A DNA stretch of 64,000 nucleotides from NCBI GenBank assembly GCA_045596365.1, contig JAZOCE010000002.1, positions 117,422 to 181,421 of the forward strand, read 5' to 3'. The notes beneath the pieces were generated by a model. The model did not search any database, was not told the DNA's origin, and was given only the letters and a program-made list of their open reading frames with translations. Origin of the DNA: RGIG4079 sp045596365. GTDB taxonomy: Bacteria; Bacteroidota; Bacteroidia; Bacteroidales; Muribaculaceae. Numbering within the stretch: position 1 is the first letter of the stretch; the number at the start of each line of letters is the position of its first letter. Positions 42,952 through 51,914 of the stretch are shown here, piece by piece. Position numbers and translations under genes: made by a program.

Positions 42952-42982
42952 CAAAGGTAAGCATAATTTTTGAACTGCCAAA
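42952..42982 (-). promoter_or_regulatory. promoter of the tRNA cluster
   Basis: Minus strand TTTG (42982-42979), 19-bp spacer, TACCTTTG (42959-42952). Confidence 0.75.
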
Positions 42983-43060
42983 AATTCCCACAACTTTTTT
43001 TTGAAAAAAATATTACCCATCATCCCTTTCTCATTTTTAGCATTGACATTCTTACACTTG

Positions 43061-43091
43061 TTGTGTGTTTGAAAAAAAAGTTGTAAATTTG
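43061..43091 (+). promoter_or_regulatory. promoter of rplS
   Basis: TTG (43061-43063), 20-bp spacer, TAAATTTG (43084-43091). The 77-nt leader that follows carries a small GGAC/GTCC hairpin (43116-43119 with 43127-43130). Confidence 0.6.
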
Positions 43092-43174
43092 CAAGCGATT
43101 TCGTAATCTCTGGCGGGACATGGATAGTCCGTGAATATTGCGATTAATGTTAACATTTTAAAATCAAAAAGAAA

Positions 43175-43537
43175 ATGGATTTAATTAAAGTTGCTGAAGC
43201 TGCTTTTGCACCGGAAGTAAGCAAACAACATCCTGAATTTGGCCCCGGTGATACAATCACTGTTGCTTATCGCATCAAAGAAGGTAACAAAGAACGTATC
43301 CAACAATATCGTGGCGTTGTTATCCGCATTTCAGGAGAAGGAAACAAAAAACGTTTCACTGTACGCAAAATGAGCGACAACATCGGAGTTGAACGTATCT
43401 TCCCTATCGAATCTCCGTTCATCGAATCGATCGAAGTTAACAAGTATGGTAAAGTGCGCCGTTCTAAACTTTACTATCTTCGCGCTCTTACAGGTAAAAA
43501 AGCTCGCATTAAAGAGCGTCGCGTAGTAAACAAGTAA
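43175..43537 (+). CDS. rplS: 50S ribosomal protein L19
   Basis: A 120-residue ribosomal protein. FGPGDTITVAYRIKEGNKERIQQYRGVVIRISGEG, FTVRKMSDNIGVERIFPIESPFIESIEV and RRSKLYYLRALTGKKARIKE match L19 throughout. It contacts the 30S-50S interface. Transcribed alone: promoter and leader upstream, 20-bp hairpin downstream. The usual rimM-trmD partners are not adjacent, as in other Bacteroidales. Confidence 0.97.
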   Translation: MDLIKVAEAAFAPEVSKQHPEFGPGDTITVAYRIKEGNKERIQQYRGVVIRISGEGNKKRFTVRKMSDNIGVERIFPIESPFIESIEVNKYGKVRRSKLYYLRALTGKKARIKERRVVNK

Positions 43538-43550
43538 TCAAACTACTACC

Positions 43551-43594
43551 AACCAATAAACCCTTGCTACATTTGTAGCAAGGGTTTATTGGTT
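43551..43594. terminator. perfect 20-bp hairpin between rplS and the convergent START-like gene
   Basis: 43551-43570 and 43575-43594 pair perfectly (core AACCCTTGCTAC / GTAGCAAGGGTT) around a 4-nt loop; serves both directions. Confidence 0.9.
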
Positions 43595-43609
43595 TATATA
43601 ACATATTAA

Positions 43610-43996
43610 TCAGCAACCTAACAGACGCTTCAGAGTTTCTATTTGAGACGTCCACAGATCCTCGACTTCCTCCTCCTCTCCATCATCAGCAAAATCAGTT
43701 ACGGCCAACATCGTTGCATCAGTAAGTTCATTTACAGTAATACGCATCTCAAAATACACTCCGGGGAGATCATCTTCCCACCTCATTTTGATATACATTC
43801 CTGTTCTCGCCCCCAACAGATGAGCCGTTTGCGAACTTTTGCTCCAAGTAAAAACATAATCTTTATTTTTTATCTTCACATCATCGGCAAACCATTGATT
43901 AAGCCCATTCTCTGTAGTTATATAATTCCACAAAAGCGCAACAGGCGCACTTTTCATATCATATTCAAACAGCAATTTCTTTTTTGTCGTTTCCAT
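43610..43996 (-). CDS. START-like (SRPBCC/AHSA1-type) domain protein
   Basis: A 128-residue single-domain protein: KKKLLFEYDMKSAPVALLWNYITTENGLNQWFADDV then a beta-grip core and C-terminal helix (EDLWTSQIETLKRLLGC), the layout of Bacteroidetes START-like proteins related to AHSA1. An acidic DDGEEEEVED loop precedes the last helix. The hydrophobic pocket of the fold binds small ligands in relatives; the role here is unknown. Confidence 0.82.
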   Translation of the reverse strand: METTKKKLLFEYDMKSAPVALLWNYITTENGLNQWFADDVKIKNKDYVFTWSKSSQTAHLLGARTGMYIKMRWEDDLPGVYFEMRITVNELTDATMLAVTDFADDGEEEEVEDLWTSQIETLKRLLGC

Positions 43997-44212
43997 GCAG
44001 ACTTACGATTAACTATAATCTTATTTTTTATTGCGAATTAAAGACATTTTCAGCATATATCATATATAGCAAGTATTAAAAAGTATGTAAATGTGCAGTT
44101 TCTTCAATTTATTATGATGTTTTTGATAAATTTCTGCTTTTTATTTACTCGATTATGGCATTTAAATCTTAATTTTGTAGTACCAAATCAAAAACAAATT
44201 ACACTTTATATT

Positions 44213-45226
44213 ATGGGACTTTTTGACAAGCTTACCGAGAGAGCCAAGCAACAACGTCAACGCATAGTGCTCCCCGAAGGGACAGAACCACGAACATTAA
44301 CCGCAGCAGACCGCATTATATCTGAAGGCATTGCTGATATCATTCTCATTGGCGATCCCAAAGAGGTTATTGCAATGGCTAAAGATTTGAAACTTGAGAA
44401 CATCAATCGTGCAAAAATCATCAATCCAGCCGATGAAACTGTCATCGATCGCTATGCTCCCATGTTCTTTGAATTAAGAAAAAGCAAAGGCATCACTATG
44501 GAAGAAGCTCGCTTAACGACAGCTAATCCATTATATCTGGGGTGCTTAATGATTAAAGCCGGAGATGCCGACGGACAAGTTGCCGGTGCATTGAATACTA
44601 CAGGCAATGTGTTGCGTGCCGCTTTTCAAGTAATCAAAACCCAACCGGGCATCAATGTTGTTTCAGGTGCATTTGTAATGTTACTACCGGAAGGATCTCC
44701 CTATGGCACTGACGACATCCTCGTTTTTGCCGACTGCGCTGTTATTCCAGAGCCCACAGCTCCCGAATTGGCACAAATCGCTGTCTCAGCAGCACAAACA
44801 GCTCGCGACATCGCAGCCATCGAACCTCGTGTTGCACTACTTAGCTTCTCAACTAAAGGCAGTGCACGTCATGAACGCATTGATAAAGTTATCGAAGCCA
44901 CTAAAATCGCACACGAAATGGCACCTGAACTCATCCTCGACGGAGAATTACAAGCCGATGCAGCTCTTGTGCCCAGCGTAGCCAACAGCAAAGCACCAAA
45001 CAGTCCATTGAGCGGACGTGCCAATGTACTCGTATTCCCATCGCTCGAAGTGGGCAACATCAGCTACAAACTTGTTCAACGCCTTGCAGGAATACAAGCA
45101 GTGGGTCCAATTCTTCAAGGTCTTGCAGCACCGGTCAACGACCTTTCTCGCGGTTGTTTCCCCGAAGATATTTTTAAAACAGTAATCATCACATGCAACC
45201 AAGCCATAGGCTTAAAAAACAAATAA
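44213..45226 (+). CDS. pta: phosphate acetyltransferase
   Basis: A 337-residue enzyme interconverting acetyl-CoA and acetyl phosphate. Start at ATG 44213 (MGLFDKLTERAKQQRQRIVLPEGTEPRTL); the longer frame from 44093 runs across a TAATTTTG -7 box at 44170-44177. Motifs TTANPLYLGCLMIKAGDADG, GAVNTTG-like GALNTTGNVLRA, LLSFSTKGSARHE, DGELQADAALVPSVANSKAPNSPLSGRANVLVFPSLEVGNISYKLVQRL (family core) are present. It is the short form without the N-terminal DRTGG region. ackA follows 8 bp later. Confidence 0.95.
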   Translation: MGLFDKLTERAKQQRQRIVLPEGTEPRTLTAADRIISEGIADIILIGDPKEVIAMAKDLKLENINRAKIINPADETVIDRYAPMFFELRKSKGITMEEARLTTANPLYLGCLMIKAGDADGQVAGALNTTGNVLRAAFQVIKTQPGINVVSGAFVMLLPEGSPYGTDDILVFADCAVIPEPTAPELAQIAVSAAQTARDIAAIEPRVALLSFSTKGSARHERIDKVIEATKIAHEMAPELILDGELQADAALVPSVANSKAPNSPLSGRANVLVFPSLEVGNISYKLVQRLAGIQAVGPILQGLAAPVNDLSRGCFPEDIFKTVIITCNQAIGLKNK

Positions 45227-45234
45227 TCAAAATC

Positions 45235-46446
45235 ATGAAAATCTTAGTATTAAACTGCGGTAGCAGTTCTGTAAAATACAAACTCATTAACACAAACAAC
45301 AATGATACTCTCGCTGAAGGTGGCGTTGAAAAAATAGGTCTTGAAGATGGCTTCTTGAAATTTAAACGCCAAGATGGCTCAAAAGAAATTGTTGACCTTG
45401 GCATGACCGACCACAATGGTGCAATAAGCGCAATTCTTCACAACCTCACTGACGCTAAAGAGGGTTGTATTAAAAGTTTTGACGAAATCGACGCTGTAGG
45501 GCACCGAGTAGTTCATGGTGGTGAAAAATTTAACAAAAGCGTTCTCATCAATGACGACGTTATCGCTAAAATCAAGGAATGTTACAACATCGCACCTCTA
45601 CACAACCCTGCAAACATGACTGGTATTGAAGCTATTACAGCTCTCATGCCAAATGTTCCTCAAGTGGGCGTATTTGACACTGCGTTTCACCAAACAATGC
45701 CTGCAAAATCCTATATGTATGCATTGCCATATAAATTCTATAAAGAAGACGGAGTACGTCGCTATGGATTTCATGGCACAAGCCACCGCTATGTATCACA
45801 ACGTGTGTGCCAATTCCTCGGAGTAGATATCAAACAACAACGTATCATCACTTGCCACGTTGGGAACGGTGGCTCTATCACTGCTGTTAAATTTGGCGAA
45901 AGTGTTGACACCTCTATGGGTTTGACTCCTACTGAAGGTCTTATGATGGGCACTCGCGTGGGTGATATCGACCCAGGTGCATTAGTATTCTTAATGGAAA
46001 AGCACAACTACACTCCAGCCGACATTCAACGCATCATCAACAAAGAAAGTGGTATCGCAGGAGTAACTGAGATATCTTCAGACATGCGTGAAATTGAAAC
46101 TGCCGATAAGGCAGGTGTTGAACGCGCTCAACTCGGCCTTGCTATGTACGAACAACGCATCATCAAATACATTGGAGCCTATGCAGCTGAAATGGGTGGT
46201 GTTGACATCATCGTGTTTACCGGAGGTGTGGGTGAAAACCAAACAGGCGTACGCGAAAATGTATGCGCTCCACTTGGATTTATGGGTATTGAAATTAACA
46301 AAGAGTTAAATGACAAGACTCGTGGAACGGAAACAGTTATTTCAACCGACGCATCAAAAGTAAAAGTCGTAGTAATCCCAACTGACGAAGAATTGATGAT
46401 TGCTCGCGATACAGAAGCAATTATCAATGGTCGCCAACCTGAATAA
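45235..46446 (+). CDS. ackA: acetate kinase
   Basis: A 403-residue ASKHA-fold kinase making ATP and acetate from acetyl phosphate. Start at ATG 45235 (MKILVLNCGSSSVKYKL), the universal AckA N-terminus; a longer frame into pta is rejected. VGHRVVHGGE, FDTAFHQTMP, YGFHGTSHRYVS, HVGNGGSITA, MGTRVGDIDPG and FTGGVGENQ are the nucleotide and substrate motifs. With pta it forms the acetate fermentation pair. A terminator follows directly. Confidence 0.97.
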   Translation: MKILVLNCGSSSVKYKLINTNNNDTLAEGGVEKIGLEDGFLKFKRQDGSKEIVDLGMTDHNGAISAILHNLTDAKEGCIKSFDEIDAVGHRVVHGGEKFNKSVLINDDVIAKIKECYNIAPLHNPANMTGIEAITALMPNVPQVGVFDTAFHQTMPAKSYMYALPYKFYKEDGVRRYGFHGTSHRYVSQRVCQFLGVDIKQQRIITCHVGNGGSITAVKFGESVDTSMGLTPTEGLMMGTRVGDIDPGALVFLMEKHNYTPADIQRIINKESGIAGVTEISSDMREIETADKAGVERAQLGLAMYEQRIIKYIGAYAAEMGGVDIIVFTGGVGENQTGVRENVCAPLGFMGIEINKELNDKTRGTETVISTDASKVKVVVIPTDEELMIARDTEAIINGRQPE

Positions 46447-46453
46447 AAAATTT

Positions 46454-46482
46454 AAGGAGGTGCATTAATCCACCTCCTTTTT
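46454..46482 (+). terminator. terminator of pta-ackA
   Basis: AAGGAGGTG (46454-46462) pairs with CACCTCCTT (46471-46479), then T-run. Confidence 0.9.
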
Positions 46483-46512
46483 CTTTTAACATTTATACAA
46501 TAATATTTTTAT

Positions 46513-47409
46513 ATGACTAAAATCAAAGCCGCAATTGTTGGCTATGGTAACATCGGACGTTTTGTACTTGAATCTCTTCAAGAAGCCCACGACTTTGAAA
46601 TCGCAGGCGTTGTACGCCGTAATGCCAATAATAATCCTGCCGAGCTAAACGAGTATAAAGTTGTTACTGATATACACGAATTAGGCAAAATCGATGTCGC
46701 AATTCTTTGTACACCCACTCGCGAAGTAGAAAAATATGCTGAAATTCTACTTGCAGAAGGCGTTAATACTGTTGATAGCTACGACATTCACACCGGCATT
46801 GTTGATCTTCGCAATAACCTCAACAAAATAGCACAAGAGAACAATTCTGTTGCAATCATATCGGCAGGATGGGACCCCGGAAGCGACTCTGTTGTGCGTA
46901 CCCTATTGCAAGCTGCAGCGCCAAAAGGTTTGACATACACTAACTTTGGTCCAGGGATGAGCATGGGACACACCGTGTGTGTAAAATCAAAAGAGGGTGT
47001 AAAAAACGCTCTTTCAATGACTATTCCTCTTGGCACAGGCATACATCGTCGCATGGTTTATGTTGAGCTTGAAGATGGATACAAACTTGAGGATATCACT
47101 CGTGCGGTTAAAGAGGATCCCTATTTTGCCAATGATGAAACTCACGTTATGCAAGTAACATCAGTTGACGAAGTTAAAGATATGGGACATGGAGTTAACA
47201 TGGTGCGTAAAGGCGTATCGGGCAAAACTCAAAATCAACGCTTTGAGTTCAACATGAGCATAAATAACCCTGCATTGACAGCACAAATACTTGTGAGTGC
47301 AGCTCGTGCAACAATGCGTCAACGCCCCGGAGCCTACACCATGATCGAAATTCCGGTTATTGACCTACTTGCAGGAGAAAAAGATGAACTCATCAGTCAT
47401 CTCGTATAG
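46513..47409 (+). CDS. ddh: meso-diaminopimelate D-dehydrogenase
   Basis: A 298-residue NADP-dependent enzyme converting L-tetrahydrodipicolinate to meso-DAP in one step for lysine and peptidoglycan. KAAIVGYGNIGRFVLESL is the nucleotide site; VVRRNAN, LCTPTREVEKYAEI, SYDIHTGIVDLR, SAGWDPGSDSVVRTLLQAAAPKGLTYTNFGPGMSMGHT and VYVELEDG match the family. Length is typical. It is separated from the AGCS symporter by about 55 bp. Confidence 0.93.
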   Translation: MTKIKAAIVGYGNIGRFVLESLQEAHDFEIAGVVRRNANNNPAELNEYKVVTDIHELGKIDVAILCTPTREVEKYAEILLAEGVNTVDSYDIHTGIVDLRNNLNKIAQENNSVAIISAGWDPGSDSVVRTLLQAAAPKGLTYTNFGPGMSMGHTVCVKSKEGVKNALSMTIPLGTGIHRRMVYVELEDGYKLEDITRAVKEDPYFANDETHVMQVTSVDEVKDMGHGVNMVRKGVSGKTQNQRFEFNMSINNPALTAQILVSAARATMRQRPGAYTMIEIPVIDLLAGEKDELISHLV

Positions 47410-47464
47410 CATAAGTATACTAAAAGTCGTATTTTTGCACTTTAATTTTTGACAGAGACAAATA

Positions 47465-48805
47465 ATGTTTGACAACATAAGTAGCACAATCACATCAGTA
47501 GCCGACTTTGTGTGTGGCTATCCCCTATTCTTTTGGCTCATTGGTGGAGGATTATTCCTATTTATTTATTCCGGAGCAATACCATTGCGTCGCATCAAAT
47601 GGTCCATAAAAGCTTTGCGCACAAAAGGCACTACTGGAGAGGGCGAAATCAGTTCATTTCAAGCATTAATGAGCAGTATCTGTTCAACTGTTGGCATGGG
47701 TAATATTGCCGGTGTGGCAATTGCCATCTCCATTGGTGGAGCAGGTGCGATATTCTGGATGTGGGTGAGTGCATTGCTTGGCATGGCAACAAAATTCTTT
47801 GAAGGAACACTCGCCATAATGTACAAAGGCAAAGATAAAGAAGGGAATACCCATGGTGGCCCTATGTATATTCTCACCGAAGGACTTGGCAAGAAATTCA
47901 AGCCTATGGCAGTATTCTTTGCCTTATTTGGAATGATAGGAACGTTATGCTTCATGCAAGCCAACCAGCTTACAGAATCTTTTATCACCGTTCTTGATGC
48001 ACCCGATACGTTTAAATTCCGATTGATTACAGGACTCATCATGGGTGCCGGCGTGTCTATAGTCGTATTAGGCGGTATCAAGCGCATATCCAAGGTTGCC
48101 ACAAAGGTTGTTCCCGTAATGGTGGGACTATATTTTTTACTTGTATTTATTATCATTGTACTTAATATTGAGTTGTTACCAAAAGTATTCCATCAGATAG
48201 TGAGTGAAGCATTTAATCTTGAAGCCGGATTTGGGGCATTGGCATTTATTGCAATCACAGGAGCTCGTCGAGCAATGTATGTCAATGAAGCCGGAGTAGG
48301 AACAGCATCACTCATGCATGGAGCATCACGCAACTCAGAGCCAGTGAGAGAAGGCCTCATCGCAATGATTGGACCGGCTATTGACTCAGGGCTTGTATGT
48401 ACCCTTACATCAATACCCATATTAATGGCAATGACTGTCAGTCCAATTGAAATTGAAGGTATTAAAGGACTATATATTGCTCTCAATGCATTTGAAACGA
48501 TGCTTCCCGGATGGGGCGAATATGCTCTAATGGCAATCGTCTTTATATTTGCTGTTACTACAATGTTCTCCTATTCTTACTATGGTACTGAATGTGCCTC
48601 ATACTTGTTTGGTGAGAAAAAAGGGAAATACTATGATTATTTCTATCTGTTTATGATTGTCGTTGCATGCGTCATTTCTCTTGACCTCGTTGTGAGCATC
48701 ATGGATATGGCATTTGCTTTGATGACTATACCTACAATGTATGCAATACTACGTCTCAGTCCAAGAGTGCGCTGTGCAGCTAAAACTTATTTTGCAAAAA
48801 AATAA
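47465..48805 (+). CDS. alanine/glycine:cation symporter (AGCS) family protein
   Basis: A 446-residue inner-membrane Na+:alanine/glycine symporter with about 11 helices. GEISSFQALMSSICSTVGMGNIAGVAIAISIGGAGAIFWMWVSALLGMATKFFEGTLA and FIAITGARRAMYVNEAGVGTASLMHGAS are strongly conserved AGCS segments. Its position after ddh may reflect use of alanine for wall synthesis, an inference only. lgt starts 15 bp later. Confidence 0.93.
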   Translation: MFDNISSTITSVADFVCGYPLFFWLIGGGLFLFIYSGAIPLRRIKWSIKALRTKGTTGEGEISSFQALMSSICSTVGMGNIAGVAIAISIGGAGAIFWMWVSALLGMATKFFEGTLAIMYKGKDKEGNTHGGPMYILTEGLGKKFKPMAVFFALFGMIGTLCFMQANQLTESFITVLDAPDTFKFRLITGLIMGAGVSIVVLGGIKRISKVATKVVPVMVGLYFLLVFIIIVLNIELLPKVFHQIVSEAFNLEAGFGALAFIAITGARRAMYVNEAGVGTASLMHGASRNSEPVREGLIAMIGPAIDSGLVCTLTSIPILMAMTVSPIEIEGIKGLYIALNAFETMLPGWGEYALMAIVFIFAVTTMFSYSYYGTECASYLFGEKKGKYYDYFYLFMIVVACVISLDLVVSIMDMAFALMTIPTMYAILRLSPRVRCAAKTYFAKK

Positions 48806-48820
48806 CACAACTTTTATATC

Positions 48821-49666
48821 ATGCTTAATTATATCATTTGGGATTTTGATCCTGTATTAATCGACTCCTTTATATCACTACGTTGGTACTCACTGATGTT
48901 CCTTATCGGATTTCTCGTTGGGTATAAAATCGTTGAGAAAATGTTTAAGCATGAAGGGGCCCCTGAAAAATGGCTTGGCTCATTACTGCTATGGGTGATG
49001 GCGGGAACAATCGTAGGCGCTCGTTTGGGACATGTCTTTTTCTACGCATGGGACTACTATTCACAACACCCCATAGAAATACTATACACTCGGGAAGGTG
49101 GTCTTGCAAGTCATGGAGGTGCCATAGGTGTGATTATTGCCGTATTGGCATTTTCTAAATTTACAGCAAAGCACAACGCGCTATGGACGTTTGATAAATT
49201 GGTGGTAGCAATTGCTTTAGTTGGAGGATTGATACGCTTAGGGAACTTGTTTAATTCAGAAATATTTGGTCATGCAACAACACTCCCTTGGGGATTCATG
49301 TTTATCAATTCTCCAGAGTGGCATGCATTGTATGAAGGACAAGCGTGTCATCCGACTCAAATCTATGAAGCATTGTGCTATTTCTCTCTATTTGCACTAT
49401 TGATGTGGATGTATTGGAAAAAAGATGCACAGACTCGTCCCGGATTATTGTTTGGCACATTCCTTGTCGGCACATTCCTCACTCGTTTCTTAATTGAATT
49501 TATCAAAAATGATCAGGTAGATTTTGAAGCAACAATGGCTCTTAACATGGGACAATGGTTAAGTATTCCGTTTGTCCTTGCCGGAATTGGCTTAATTATT
49601 TATGCGTTGAAACGCCCGGCAATACACATCGATTTCCCAAATCGCTTCGCCGACGAAAAGGAATAA
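48821..49666 (+). CDS. lgt: prolipoprotein diacylglyceryl transferase
   Basis: A 281-residue membrane enzyme that adds diacylglycerol to the lipobox Cys of prolipoproteins, the first lipidation step. Seven hydrophobic helices, GGLASHGGAIG, and the Lgt signature LIRLGNLFNSEIFGHATTLPWGF around residues 140-162 with the HPTQIYEAL motif near 185. The many lipoproteins in this window depend on it. Convergent with the lipoprotein gene at 49670. Confidence 0.94.
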   Translation: MLNYIIWDFDPVLIDSFISLRWYSLMFLIGFLVGYKIVEKMFKHEGAPEKWLGSLLLWVMAGTIVGARLGHVFFYAWDYYSQHPIEILYTREGGLASHGGAIGVIIAVLAFSKFTAKHNALWTFDKLVVAIALVGGLIRLGNLFNSEIFGHATTLPWGFMFINSPEWHALYEGQACHPTQIYEALCYFSLFALLMWMYWKKDAQTRPGLLFGTFLVGTFLTRFLIEFIKNDQVDFEATMALNMGQWLSIPFVLAGIGLIIYALKRPAIHIDFPNRFADEKE

Positions 49667-49669
49667 ACC

Positions 49670-50341
49670 CTATAAATCAGATACAACGAGGATGACATGC
49701 TCGTTGGTAGCGGTGGTGATGTGAATCCACATTCCGGAGGCATTTAGTTGTTTGATTTCGGCTTGCATGATTTCAATATCATTGTCTTGGACTTTAAGTT
49801 GCGGATTATTTAAAACACCTAATGCCACATCTCCATCAAAACTGAAATTGACATTGTCTCCGGTATCTAAGTCTAATATGGATATATTATTTCCATTCTC
49901 AACTGAAAATAACACACCAACGCCATAAGTTATCTTCAATTCTGTCGAGACATATCTCGATGTCGCATCTTGCAACTCTGCCAAGAAATCATATTCTTCT
50001 TCGGGCTCCGATGGTTCATCCTCTTCCGGTGTAGAATTATCTACCACTATAACTCTACATTGCAAACGATGCCCATTGGCTGTTATCCTCACATCACATT
50101 CTCCCGCTTTCAATGCCATAATACAAACACGATTACCGGATACGTTAACAGATACGTTTGATGCGCTTGCTACTGCCGACACATCATCTGCATTATTAAC
50201 TGTTACGATTGCCAGCTCCCCAACAGAGATAATTATTTCTTCTTGGTCTAATGATGGTGTCAACTCTTTGTTTTCGCTTCCGCATGAGATTATAGCAAAA
50301 ACAAATAGGCACAATAATATTTCATTTAAACGCAACATCAT
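49670..50341 (-). CDS. hypothetical lipoprotein downstream of endonuclease I
   Basis: A 223-residue lipoprotein started at ATG 50341-50339 or the adjacent ATG at 50338; both overlap the TGA of the nuclease gene, suggesting coupled translation. Signal LLCLFVFAIISC with lipobox, then a Big2/BACON-like beta region (EEIIISVGELAIVTVNNADDVSAVASASNVSVNVSGNRVCIMALKAGECDVRITANG) and an acidic EEDEPSEPEEEYD linker. No function known. The longer frame to 50467 lies inside the nuclease gene and is rejected. Confidence 0.72.
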   Translation of the reverse strand: MMLRLNEILLCLFVFAIISCGSENKELTPSLDQEEIIISVGELAIVTVNNADDVSAVASASNVSVNVSGNRVCIMALKAGECDVRITANGHRLQCRVIVVDNSTPEEDEPSEPEEEYDFLAELQDATSRYVSTELKITYGVGVLFSVENGNNISILDLDTGDNVNFSFDGDVALGVLNNPQLKVQDNDIEIMQAEIKQLNASGMWIHITTATNEHVILVVSDL

Positions 50342-51354
50342 TCTACAATCTTGATTTTTAGCTTTCCCTTTATTGTCTGACTTGTAAATCTCAACTCGTG
50401 AATACCCTCTCCTAATTCTGCCGGAACTACAAAATTTTGTAATACAGCCAAGCCGTTTACGCTCCACTCCACACCATCAGGAATTGACTGATGATAAAGA
50501 TATATGCGATCATCACACAATCGATAAGTCGATTTTAGTGGCACTCGTTCAGCCTCTACATCAAAAGGATTACCCGACTCAGAGCCCCACACATGCTCCA
50601 CCAATTGAGGAAAATCAACAAACGGGTTTCTGTTTCCTTGTATTTTCTCTACCTCATTATTTCTCATGCGTTCTATGTCACTGACTGGATCTGCACGATG
50701 CCACGCAAGCAACACTCGTTGAGCATATTTATTAAGAGTGGGGTAATTATTATCCACGCAAAAATTTGCTCCTAATCCGCTCCATCGCGATGCCGGATAA
50801 ATAGTCAGCATATATATTATCGCTCGTGCAAAATCTCCTTTATATTCATCTGCCGGCTCATACATGTTCACCTCAGTATTAGCAATTTCTCCATATCCAG
50901 CCTGCCACACACCATTATCATAGGTTGCCGTAATTACCTCTCCCGGTGGATAATCAATCTTATTTATCGTTACTTCATCATCACATGGGATTAAGTTATA
51001 TAAATCATACATCAATGCATCGCCATATTCAGGATTTTCTCCCCACCACGACACATTAACAATACAATCAACCGTCATTCCAGTTGAGGGAGACACTCCA
51101 TCGGCTGAAAAAGAACGCTTTTCATTTGAATACCTATCAAGAACACATCCACCAAGATTATCAGTATGTCGAAAAGCCTCCCATGCTCCTCCCTCTCCAA
51201 TAAGTTTATACAAATATTTTTGTGGGCGACAATTATCAGCAATTGCAACTTTCAATTCAGCTCCACATTTCCCTTGAAATGCAGAATAAATTGTCTGAGC
51301 ATTTGACAACAAGCTCCACGACAAAAAGAAAAACAAAATCTTATTTCTCATCAC
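50338..51354 (-). CDS. secreted endonuclease I (EndA/NucM family)
   Basis: A 338-residue exported nuclease with signal peptide (ILFFFLSWSLLSNAQ). EYKGDFARAIIYMLTIYP followed by LLAWHRADPVSDIERMRNNEVEKIQGNRNPFVDFPQLVEHVWG is the endonuclease I signature; the Asp-Pro-Val and GNRNPF region carries catalytic and metal residues in homologues such as Vvn. About 80 C-terminal residues form an extra beta module (GIHELRFTSQTIKGKLKIKIVE). It probably degrades extracellular DNA for nutrients. Confidence 0.9.
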   Translation of the reverse strand: MMRNKILFFFLSWSLLSNAQTIYSAFQGKCGAELKVAIADNCRPQKYLYKLIGEGGAWEAFRHTDNLGGCVLDRYSNEKRSFSADGVSPSTGMTVDCIVNVSWWGENPEYGDALMYDLYNLIPCDDEVTINKIDYPPGEVITATYDNGVWQAGYGEIANTEVNMYEPADEYKGDFARAIIYMLTIYPASRWSGLGANFCVDNNYPTLNKYAQRVLLAWHRADPVSDIERMRNNEVEKIQGNRNPFVDFPQLVEHVWGSESGNPFDVEAERVPLKSTYRLCDDRIYLYHQSIPDGVEWSVNGLAVLQNFVVPAELGEGIHELRFTSQTIKGKLKIKIVE

Positions 51355-51434
51355 CCACTAATTTCCACAAATGTACCATTTTTATTCTCAAAGTTTGTAA
51401 TTTTGTATTGGAAATTTAATTTAACGACAATCTT

Positions 51435-51914
51435 ATGAAAAAAATAATAAATCCGTGGATAGGAATGGAGGGCGAGGGATACAATTGTTTTGCCTGTGCG
51501 CCACAAAATCCCTATGGGCTGAAAATGGAATTTTGGGAAGATGGTGATGATATTGTCTCATATTGGAATCCTAATGACAACTTCCAAGGGTGGATAAAAA
51601 CACTTCATGGAGGTATTCAAGCAACGCTGTTGGACGAAATCGGTGCATGGGTAATATCTCGCAAATTGCAGACATCGGCAATGACGACAAACCTTAACAT
51701 CAGATATCGCCGTCCAATGCCAACAGGCGACAACGTTACAGTTGAAGTTCGCGCACACATACGCGAGATGAAACGCACCTTTGCAGTAATCTCTGCAACA
51801 CTATCGGTAAAAGGGCGCGTGTGCACTGAAGCTGAAATCACCTACTTCTGCTTCTCTAAAGAGAAAGCCGCTAACGAATTTAACTTCACTGAATGCAAAG
51901 TCGAGGGAGAATAA
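51435..51914 (+). CDS. PaaI-type hotdog-fold thioesterase
   Basis: A 159-residue hotdog protein: NCFACAPQNPYGLKMEFWEDGDDIVSYWNPNDNFQGWIKTLHGGIQATLLDEIGAWVI contains the HGG and D-E region typical of the PaaI/4HBT family, followed by TTNLNIRYRRPMPTGDNVTVEVRAHIREM. It should hydrolyse an acyl-CoA; substrate unknown. TAATTTTG at 51398-51405 is the probable -7 box. The gene abuts convergent nhaC with no spacer. Confidence 0.85.
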   Translation: MKKIINPWIGMEGEGYNCFACAPQNPYGLKMEFWEDGDDIVSYWNPNDNFQGWIKTLHGGIQATLLDEIGAWVISRKLQTSAMTTNLNIRYRRPMPTGDNVTVEVRAHIREMKRTFAVISATLSVKGRVCTEAEITYFCFSKEKAANEFNFTECKVEGE

